NCBI GenBank assembly: GCA_002869425.1 | Contig: PKSZ01000623.1 | Span: 1 to 9,528 of the forward strand | Length of the DNA stretch: 9,528 bases | Direction: 5' to 3' | Source: Marinilabiliales bacterium | Lineage (GTDB): Bacteria; Bacteroidota; Bacteroidia; Bacteroidales; BM523 | Shown: positions 1 through 6,532 of the stretch, in pieces | Numbering within the stretch: the stretch's first letter is position 1 | Layout: every line of letters begins with the position of its first letter | Notes under the pieces: model-generated | Databases searched by the model: none | Told to the model about the DNA's origin: nothing | The model's input: only the letters and a program-made list of their open reading frames with translations | Made by a program: the position numbers and the translations under genes

Positions 1-2664
1 TATATACTGATTATTAATATCATCAGCAATATCAGAATAATTTTGATTAGATTTAGCTTCATAAGAAATCAATTCTCCATTTGTAACTAAAGGCTCAAGT
101 CCATCCAAATCAACAGCAACAATTGGCATATTACCTGCGAACTGGTAAGGTGTATACCATGGATAAGATTTCGTGAGTGGGTCTACACTCAAAAATCTCG
201 CAATTCTGCTATCATAGATACGAAACCCGTAATCATAAGTTGCCCCTGTTACGCCTGTGACCTCGTCATCCTTTTCTTTCCCATTGAAGCCGAAGCGGTA
301 ACCGCCATTTGGCACCGTGTTCGCAGGGTAATATCTTACAGGCATGATACTGCCAAAAGGGTAATAATCAGCTACATCGCGGATATGCGCAGCAATATCA
401 CTTGCGTTTCCGTCACCACTGCTAATGATTGCATCACGCACATCAGTAACCACCACTCTTACATTACCGAGATGGTCCTTAATTTCGTATAGTTTATCAC
501 CTACATAACGCTCAAAGAGGTCTTCGCCCTGTAATTTGGATTTAAACCTAAGAGCCTGTCCGGGTAATGCTCCCGACAGCAGATACGAACTACTGCCTGT
601 AAGTGGCTGAGTCGCGGGATAAGTAATGTTATCACCGTCAAGATTAAGAACATTAACAAACTGTCCGTTTTCCTCACCCGGAACATACAACTGCATATCC
701 TTTCCTCTTCTTACATCTCCTTTTTCATTTACAGAAGAAAGTGTTGCTGTTAAACCGGTCAAATTCAGGTTCCACACTTGATTTTGCATTAGCGATTGCT
801 GATTGAACAGCACATTTTTGCCTTTGTTGGTAAAATCGGCGCTTGCCTTGCCCCTGGTACCACCGTAGGAAGTAATGTGTTCAATGTTATCCTGGTTGAT
901 CGTCACCCGGTCGGCCATCAGGCCCATAACCACCAGGTCTACATTGTTGAACGAGAAATTTCCAATTTGATCGGTCCGGTTGTAATATAGCAACTTTTTA
1001 CCATCGGACGACAGCTGTAGTTCGCCATCTCCATATTCATCGGTTCCTGATATCCATCCCATCAAATGGGGTGAAGATACACCAGGCCCATCTTTTGTAA
1101 CTTCGTATACCATAAGGTTGGTTTTCGAATTTGCAGATAATGAAACGTGCTTCGACACGTAAAGATAGTTTTTATTTTTCAGCTGATCCTCAACCAGGGC
1201 CATATGTCTGCCCACACCATCACCATTGGGCATCAACTGGTTTTGGTCCGTAACCCTTCCCAGCGGATCGGCAGAAGTCCCGAACCCCGGGTCACTCATG
1301 GAAATGGTATGGTAATAGGCCTGCTGATCATCACCAATGGTAACCAGATAATAATCTGAATTGTTGCCTGGCCTTTTCATGGCCATTGACTTTGATTCGG
1401 GCGATGAAATGATTCCCTGGCAATCTTTCATCAGGTTACCGTCGCGATCGAGTACCAGGGTTACATTTTCATTTCCAAGATAATTGGAGGCCGTTACAGT
1501 ATAGAACAATACATCGCCGTCCTCATTCTCGGTTACACATACATTGTTGCCGGCCTTACCAAAGAACTTCAAATGTCCCTGATTGGTAACCGTGTAGGAT
1601 TCACTTCCATCATCATAAGTAAAGGTCATCTTCTCCACCTGACAATCGCAGGTTGGATCCTCTCCTGCACTCAGGATAACATTGGCATTTCTTGGGGCTA
1701 TCCAATGATACAGCTCGCTGTTGACAAGGATTCCATTGATATCGAAATCCACATTTTCAATCTGATCGGCCATAACAGGAACCCTGTATATTTCCTCCAT
1801 ATTGCTAAGACTGGGCTTGATCATTCCAAGACGATCTGTACCGTGTAAAGGTATTTCCTTTAATCTGAAAACCACATCATAATCATACCCTGTGGTTGTA
1901 CTGTTTTCAATAATTCTGTAGTATACAGCCAAAGGATTACCCGTTGCATCGCGCAAATAATACTCACGATTGTTTTGCAGCGGATCACCCTCATCATTTA
2001 CAACATCCTTAATTATTCTGTTACCACCAGCATCGTAGGTAAAATTAATAGTTCTGATCAATTCCAGGTCGTTGGGAGTCAGCTCGCGTGAAATATTTAC
2101 TTTGTCAATTTTACCGTTGAAATTCCAATCAAAATCGGTAATGATATTATAAGCAGTCCCCTCTTCCGGGCTAACTTCATAATCGAGATTGCCGATTGCA
2201 TCGTAGTAGTAATCGTGCTGATCGTAGAAATCGTTTAATTGTCCGTTTGCATTACTGGCTGTCAGGTTCTCACTTACCGATGCCAGTTTGTTGGTCCCGG
2301 CTACATAGGTATAACTAAGGTCATCCATCTGGTTGTCGCCACTGATTGTATGTGAATTTCTGACAAGCACATCTATATTTCCGTTACCATCGTAATCATA
2401 TTCACTGTAATAATCAGATGTTGATACCCAGTCGTTTACACCTGCATCATCGAGATATTCAAAATTGCTGGTTTTAATCCGGTTCAATTTATCGTATTCG
2501 AAAATTCTTGCTGTTAGCTGGTTATCGAAAGGATTGACAGAGTACGCAGCCGGCTGGGCCCATTTACTGGTCCAGCTTGTAATGTTTCCGTTGTAAAGGT
2601 TTTTGTTTGAAGTTTCAGAGAAATAGTTTGCATCCTTGAACGGAGAATCTGAACGATTGAAGTC
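1..2664 (-). CDS. 3' continuation of the interrupted Rhs gene: YD repeats, propeller-like insert, Rhs core, start of variable tip (partial)
   Basis: All 888 codons from 2664 down to 1 are open, in the same frame as the upstream gene and separated from it only by the TGA at 2665-2667. I read every codon and found no other stop and no frameshift. There is no own start nearby: the first in-frame ATG is at 2326-2328, inside a YD repeat (NQMDDLSYTY), so this is a gene fragment or the result of readthrough, not an independent gene. Domains in order: YD repeats (YSEYDYDGNGNIDV, HDYYYDAIGNLDYEV, NFTYDAGGNRIIKD, YYLRDATGNPLAVY); a ~430-residue insert after GTDRLGM (1822-1842) resembling a beta-propeller; the core (YEIKDHLGNVRVVVTD ~436-492, DYYPFG, FNGKEKDDEVTG, YDYGFRIYDSRIARFLSVDP, YQFAGNMPIVAVDLDG); then 30 residues of the variable C-terminal domain before the edge. 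Alternatively the TGA is a sequencing error and this is one intact gene running from 6501. Confidence 0.8.
91..480 (-). other. Rhs-associated core and toxin junction
   Basis: KDHLGNVRVVVTD, DYYPFGSIMPVRYY, YRFGFNGKEKDDEVTG, YDYGFRIYDSRIARFLSVDPL and PYQFAGNMPIVAVDLDGLEP are the closing motifs of the Rhs core. By analogy with Rhs and TcC proteins, the two Asp-containing motifs near the end (DP at 178-183; D-L-D-G at 100-111) mark the aspartyl self-cleavage region that frees the C-terminal toxin. The second motif is normally DPxG; here its Pro is Leu, though the Asp residues remain. Sequence after ~90 is the variable tip. Confidence 0.8.
510..1821 (-). other. ~430-residue insert resembling a beta-propeller within the Rhs shell
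   Basis: In typical Bacteroidota Rhs proteins the RLGM-type motif and the YEL.DHLGNV motif are close together. Here they are separated by about 437 residues. The insert contains DVLFYTVTASNYLGNENVTL, then SMAMKRPGNNSDYYLVTIGD, AYYHTISMSDPGFG, VTDQNQLMPNGDGVGRHMALV, NYLYVSKH, NLMVYEVTKDGPG, GELQLSSDGKKLLYY and NFSFNNVDL. This order resembles, from memory, propeller-like domains of large Bacteroidota secreted proteins (pattern PG...YYlFtvd...Y..iDM...GfG.Vt.kN...H...f..y.vt..G...lk.S.dGkk.a). The assignment is by motif order only. Confidence 0.5.
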
Positions 2665-3710
2665 TCATTCGTAATATCCTAGTGTCATACCGAAAACGTC
2701 ATAGGGCATATCACTTCCAGCAAAACCATCAGCTCCAGGGTCTACCGGTTCTGCCCCTGTACTTGGATCCCATGAGGCTTCCAGATCGGGCTGATTGATG
2801 GCCTTCAGCCAACCGTTTCTATTATATGTATAATCAAGTCCCTGGATGTTGTCATCTCCAATATGTATTCTGTCAACTTCTCCAAATTCAGTATACTCAT
2901 AATTTGCATCCCTGTACCAAAGATATCCGTCACGCGAAGTGTAAACATCTGTTATGTTATTATCTGCGTTGTATTTATATTTATGGAAGAACCTGTCAGG
3001 CCGCATCTCGTTGTATTTTACTAACAACACATTTCCACTGTACAGATCGTACTCATAGGCAATGTAATTTTTGGTAAAGCCTGGAAGATCCTGTACCAGC
3101 CATTTCACATTTCCGTGCACATCGTAGCTGTAATAGGTGACCACCTGGTCATTATCGGTTGAGAAATCACCATCTCTATCGGTAATCACATAACTTATCC
3201 TGTTCAGTAAATGCTCTTGGGGTTCTCCAAAATAATCAATATCTGATAATTTACTGTAAATTGTACGATGTACATTAGTGCAACCAATTTGAGGGAAATT
3301 ATCTGCATATTCTGATAAATCTGGCGTACTGCCATCGAAGAGGTCACTTTCATTTTGAGAACATTCTCCAACCTCAATTGTTCTACCCAAGTCATCGTAT
3401 TTGATATATGAATACGAATTGTTGGTGGTCAATGCCTGCTCTGCATTCTGTGAAAACCTACGTCGCCCAAGTTCATCATACAGAAAGACTGTTGCACCAC
3501 CATCCGGAGTAGTGGTTTTTATGGTCTGGTTAAGAGAATTGTATTCACATGTGGTCTTCATGGTATGGTTTGGATGCACAAGCCTGTTTAGAATATCTTC
3601 TCCTTCCACAGGATCATTGACATCCAGGATATCCACACCCTCCGGAGGAACAGTGGTTACAAGGTTGCCTGCCCTGTCGTAGTAATACAAAGTATAGTGA
3701 TAATAATCGA
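1846..3710 (-). other. YD-repeat shell region (crosses the TGA)
   Basis: From HYTLYYYDRAGNL (~3665-3702) to VVFRLKEIPLHG there are many Y-D-x-x-G-N/R type repeats, including YNSLNQTIKTTTPDGG, FLYDELGRRRFSQNA, YEYDLYSGNVLLVKYNE, YKYNADNNITDVYTSRDG, YDYDGNGNIDV and FTYDAGGNRII. In the wider Rhs/Tc-toxin family such repeats build a hollow beta-cocoon that encloses the C-terminal toxin. The TGA at 2665-2667 falls inside this region, so a truncated product could not form a closed cocoon. Confidence 0.85.
2665..2667 (-). other. Single in-frame TGA interrupting the Rhs gene
   Basis: The sense strand reads tac gaa TGA gac ttc aat, that is GYYE-stop-DFNRSDSPF. From memory, Bacteroidota Rhs proteins carry a motif of the type DAFG.sLgYY.GDY here, so a Gly (GGA) is the likely ancestral codon and one G-to-T change would give TGA. 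It is the only in-frame stop in 2,167 codons from 6501 to the window edge. Nonsense mutation or base-call error is most likely; readthrough is possible but I see no supporting signal. Confidence 0.85.
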
Positions 3711-6501
3711 GGTCGTAATTTATTGAGAACACATCTTTCACAGCCTTATCGCTCAAACACGATTTGTTCAATGCACTGGTAATATCGTCATTGCAGGAAG
3801 CCATACATGCATCGTAGGCATCGTTCAGTGCATCCTGTGCGTCGTCTGCTGTCATAATAATTTCCGGTATCACTTCCTCTGATGGTGGAGGATCGGAAAT
3901 TACCGGTTCCACATATCTGAATTCTATAGGAATGATGCGTACTTCAGGTCTTGCATTTACAGTAAAGGGATCCGTTTCGAAAACACAACCGCTTGCATCG
4001 GTAACACTTACCATATACTGTCCGCCAATAAGCCCGGCCATGAAATTAACCGATGTGGTAGCTTCAAGTATATTAACCGTTTGCGGTGGGTCATCAGGAG
4101 TTTCCACCTGATACCATTCAAACTGATAGCCGGGAGTTCCTCCGCCACCGGTAAGCAGTGCCTGACAATTAATATACTGTCCTGTAAAACTCAGAGGAGT
4201 TGGTTCATTAATAGTTACAGTAAGTTCTGCAATACATCCATTGGCATCGGTTACGGTTACAGTGTATGCTCCGGGGGCGAGACCTGAAATATCCGAAACA
4301 TGCTCACCGGTCGACCAGTCGTAAGTAAACGGACCAACACCACTTTTTGTCTGGATTTGTATGGCACCATCAATGTCACCCGGACAAGACACATCCTGTG
4401 AAGTGGATGTAAGCGATAACGGTTCGTCATCGAGGACAGAAAAATCTGCGCTTTCTCCTGAACAGGAATTGTTGTCTGATACTTCTGCATAATAATCACC
4501 TGCAGGCAGATCTACCACGTTGGAGTTAGGTAGCCCCGAAACCGGATTCCCTGTATTTGCATCGTACCAGGTCCAGGTAAGCGGTGTTTCCGGGTTATAT
4601 CCCTGTGCGCTTACGTTGGCTGTAATGGTGGCAGTAGTTGTACCACAAGCAATGTCAGTGGTTTGAACGGTAACATTCAGAATATAGGTGCCGACATTGA
4701 TATTGTTCTTTACAGCAATACAACCGTATGAATCTGTTACAGTTACAGAATAAGCGCCCACTCCCAATCCGGTTTCCTGGTTGTTGTCTCCACCACTGCT
4801 CCAGGCATAATCATAACTTCCGTTACCACCTGAAGTAACGGATACCTGTGCAGTTCCATTATCAACATTACAGTCGGTAGGGGTTGTTGATGCAGACAGC
4901 ACCATATTTTGAGCCGGGATGTATGTGTTTACCATAGTGTTACACCCAAATGTATTTGTAACAGTAACAAAGTTTGTGCCTGAGAACAGGTCATTCGCTG
5001 TTGCGGTTGTGGAGGCTGAATTCGACCAGGCATATGTATAATCACCCGGATCATCGGAAGTAACAGTAGCAGTTCCGTTGTTGTAATCAGCACATGCCGC
5101 CGGGGCATCAGTCGACATGCTTGCAACCGGAACCGGGTTCACTATTATATAAGGACTTTGTGCCACATCGTATTCACAATTTCCGTATACGGTAAGCAGG
5201 TATACTCCTCCCTGTGTAACTCCAATCGTAGGCTGGGTGCCTAATATATTTCCATTCAGAGACCATTCGTAGGTATATGATTCACCTGGTGTTTGATTGT
5301 AAATATTGGCTTCAAGGGTTGTTGCTTCCCCCTCACAAATGGTCGTGTTCCCAGATACATTCACACCAGCCAATGGAATAGCGCTGACGATAACATAATG
5401 AGAGAACGTATTGCTGCATGTGCCATCGTCCACCTCAAGCATTACTGTATAGTTTCCTGCTATTGTAAATGTGTGTGAAGGGTTTTGATCTGTTGATGTT
5501 ACGCCATCTCCGAAACTCCAGTTATAGGATGCTCCTGCAACAGTTGTTGCAGTAAAGTCAACTTGTACATCTTCGCAGGCAACTGCGGGAGCACCTATTA
5601 AAACACTGCCAACTCCGTCCATAACAGTAACCTGCGATGTTATCGTGCTACTCGCACATGAATTTGTGGCAACAAGCTCCACAGTATAAGTTTCCGCAAC
5701 AGCAAAAAAGTGAGAAGGGTTTGGCTGTGTAGTAGATGATTCATATGGTATGGCCGGGCAGGAGAAAGTCCAGGTGTAACTGTCAGCACCTGTCGATTGA
5801 TTGATAAATTGTACCGGATATCCCAAACATACATCTTCGGTAGTAAAAGCTGCCTGGGGTGCATTGTCATAAACTTCAACTGTATGCGATACCATGTCGT
5901 AGCATGTGCCATCAGTAGTATAAGCCTTAAGAATGACAGTATACGTTCCGGGAGTTGTATATAGATGTCCCGGTGTTAATTCAGTGGATGAGGTACCGTC
6001 ACCGAAACTCCAGAGATAACTTCCTGCATTTTGAGATTGATTGATAAACTCTGTTTCTGAATTTGCACATGCCGGAGTTGCTGTGAACTCTGCAGTTGCA
6101 TTTTCAATAACATCAATTCTGGCCGAATTCCGTATTACATATTCTTTATTGTCCGCCCATACTGTCACCTGAACTGAGTTTTGTCCCAAATTCGGTGATA
6201 TGGTAATAAAACCATCTTCCAACGGCATTGGAGTAACGCCGTCGCCAATAACTAGTGTAGCACCATTTACTACCCATTGAACCTTCTCTACTTCTGTAGG
6301 TTGAGGATCCATTGGATTTTCACCAATTTGGAAATCATAAAATGACAATTCCAGAGGGGCATTGCAAAACGGATCCATTCCAACAGAGTATGGAATTTCA
6401 TTGACCTTGATATTGACTGTTAACTGTGCACGGGTATTGTTAAGTGCACACAACATAATAATGGCACTTAAAATAACAGGTATTCTTGACAGTATTTTCA
6501 T
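2665..6501 (-). CDS. Secreted PKD/SprB-repeat Rhs (YD-repeat) protein, ended by an in-frame TGA
   Basis: 1,278 residues counted from the ATG at 6499-6501. That start is preferred over the ATG at 6544-6546 because it directly opens a signal peptide (MKILSRIPVILSAIIMLCAL, cleavage likely after NNTRA) and leaves a 31-base gap after the upstream stop instead of a 14-base overlap. No Shine-Dalgarno sequence is visible, as is common in Bacteroidota. Order of domains: signal peptide 1-25; unassigned beta region to ~130; PKD domains ~133-212, ~213-296 and ~297-374 (WSFGDG in the first and third); Ig-like domain ~375-455; about five SprB-like repeats ~456-853 (AYSVTVTDSYGC, AYTVTVTDANGC); Cys-containing linker (DACMASCNDD); YD-repeat region from ~930 (HYTLYYYDRAGNL, TVPPEGV, YNSLNQ, YDELGRRR, YDDLGRTIEVGE, YSYDVHGNV, DYTYNRNGWLKAIN). 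The product stops at DVFGMTLGYYE, mid-shell, and the frame then continues, so it is probably truncated. Likely exported to the cell surface. Confidence 0.85.
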   Translation of the reverse strand: MKILSRIPVILSAIIMLCALNNTRAQLTVNIKVNEIPYSVGMDPFCNAPLELSFYDFQIGENPMDPQPTEVEKVQWVVNGATLVIGDGVTPMPLEDGFITISPNLGQNSVQVTVWADNKEYVIRNSARIDVIENATAEFTATPACANSETEFINQSQNAGSYLWSFGDGTSSTELTPGHLYTTPGTYTVILKAYTTDGTCYDMVSHTVEVYDNAPQAAFTTEDVCLGYPVQFINQSTGADSYTWTFSCPAIPYESSTTQPNPSHFFAVAETYTVELVATNSCASSTITSQVTVMDGVGSVLIGAPAVACEDVQVDFTATTVAGASYNWSFGDGVTSTDQNPSHTFTIAGNYTVMLEVDDGTCSNTFSHYVIVSAIPLAGVNVSGNTTICEGEATTLEANIYNQTPGESYTYEWSLNGNILGTQPTIGVTQGGVYLLTVYGNCEYDVAQSPYIIVNPVPVASMSTDAPAACADYNNGTATVTSDDPGDYTYAWSNSASTTATANDLFSGTNFVTVTNTFGCNTMVNTYIPAQNMVLSASTTPTDCNVDNGTAQVSVTSGGNGSYDYAWSSGGDNNQETGLGVGAYSVTVTDSYGCIAVKNNINVGTYILNVTVQTTDIACGTTTATITANVSAQGYNPETPLTWTWYDANTGNPVSGLPNSNVVDLPAGDYYAEVSDNNSCSGESADFSVLDDEPLSLTSTSQDVSCPGDIDGAIQIQTKSGVGPFTYDWSTGEHVSDISGLAPGAYTVTVTDANGCIAELTVTINEPTPLSFTGQYINCQALLTGGGGTPGYQFEWYQVETPDDPPQTVNILEATTSVNFMAGLIGGQYMVSVTDASGCVFETDPFTVNARPEVRIIPIEFRYVEPVISDPPPSEEVIPEIIMTADDAQDALNDAYDACMASCNDDITSALNKSCLSDKAVKDVFSINYDLDYYHYTLYYYDRAGNLVTTVPPEGVDILDVNDPVEGEDILNRLVHPNHTMKTTCEYNSLNQTIKTTTPDGGATVFLYDELGRRRFSQNAEQALTTNNSYSYIKYDDLGRTIEVGECSQNESDLFDGSTPDLSEYADNFPQIGCTNVHRTIYSKLSDIDYFGEPQEHLLNRISYVITDRDGDFSTDNDQVVTYYSYDVHGNVKWLVQDLPGFTKNYIAYEYDLYSGNVLLVKYNEMRPDRFFHKYKYNADNNITDVYTSRDGYLWYRDANYEYTEFGEVDRIHIGDDNIQGLDYTYNRNGWLKAINQPDLEASWDPSTGAEPVDPGADGFAGSDMPYDVFGMTLGYYE
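3945..5135 (-). repeat. About five SprB-like repeats
   Basis: Units of ~75-85 residues, each with an early Cys followed by a G-x-A/I stretch, a central Y-x-W-S or W-Y, and a closing G-x-Y-x-V-x-V-x-D-x-x-G-C. Clear examples are DCNVDNGTAQVSV...YAWSSGG...AYSVTVTDSYGC (~4680-4905) and SCPGDIDGAIQIQT...YDWSTGE...AYTVTVTDANGC (~4200-4423). The units at ~4910-5135, ~4425-4680 and ~3945-4198 are more diverged. SprB-type repeats are known from Bacteroidota surface adhesins and large secreted proteins. They lie between an Ig-like domain (~5140-5380, with CEGEATTLEANI and EYEWSLNG-type strands) and the YD shell. Confidence 0.75.
5383..6105 (-). repeat. Three tandem PKD domains
   Basis: Three successive ~80-residue units share the plan: Cys near the start, F-N-QS or equivalent, aromatic-Trp-x-F, P-x-H-x-F/Y, and Y-T-V. 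The first (5868-6105) and third (5383-5613) keep WSFGDGT/V and end GTYTVILKAY and GNYTVMLEV. The second (~5615-5868) has WTFSCPAIPYESS where FGDG would be, but keeps NPSHFF and ETYTVELVA. PKD domains are beta-sandwich modules common in surface and secreted proteins; here they probably form a stalk or adhesive part. Boundaries are approximate. Confidence 0.8.
6427..6501 (-). other. Sec signal peptide coding region
   Basis: Residues 1-25 from the chosen start: positively charged MKILSR, then a hydrophobic core (IPVILSAIIMLCAL), a polar stretch and a plausible type I cleavage site after NTRA, before QLTVNIKV. The Cys in the core is not followed by a convincing lipobox, so a lipoprotein is less likely. 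It supports export of the PKD/SprB/YD protein independently of the preceding gene. Confidence 0.75.
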
Positions 6502-6532
6502 AATATTCTGTTTATGCAGGATTATCAATCTC

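Noticed and set aside
796..1848. Plus-strand open frames of 64-91 codons here, and similar ones at 2826-3077, 3401-3682, 6964-7227, 7723-8044 and 8874-9122
   Set aside because: They lie opposite a continuous minus-strand Rhs frame with strong family motifs, show no recognisable domains, and look like antisense shadows.
2326..2328. Independent gene starting at the first ATG after the TGA
   Set aside because: The ATG lies inside a YD repeat, has no signal peptide after it, and the ~112 codons before it are clearly coding in the same frame.
2665..2667. Recoded TGA (Gly as in some candidate-phylum codes, Trp, or selenocysteine)
   Set aside because: Only one TGA occurs in about 3,165 codons, Trp is always TGG, and I see no convincing selenocysteine hairpin just after it. 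The Gly fit is better explained by a single point mutation.
4257..5912. Minus-strand open frames in other phases at 4257-4499, 4929-5126 and 5640-5912
   Set aside because: They overlap the PKD/SprB coding region out of frame, and their translations are low-complexity (His/Gln/Leu-rich) with no domain.
6502..6532. Promoter or terminator in the 31-base gap between the two genes
   Set aside because: The gap is AT-rich but has no hairpin and no clear Bacteroidota promoter elements; the genes are more likely co-transcribed.
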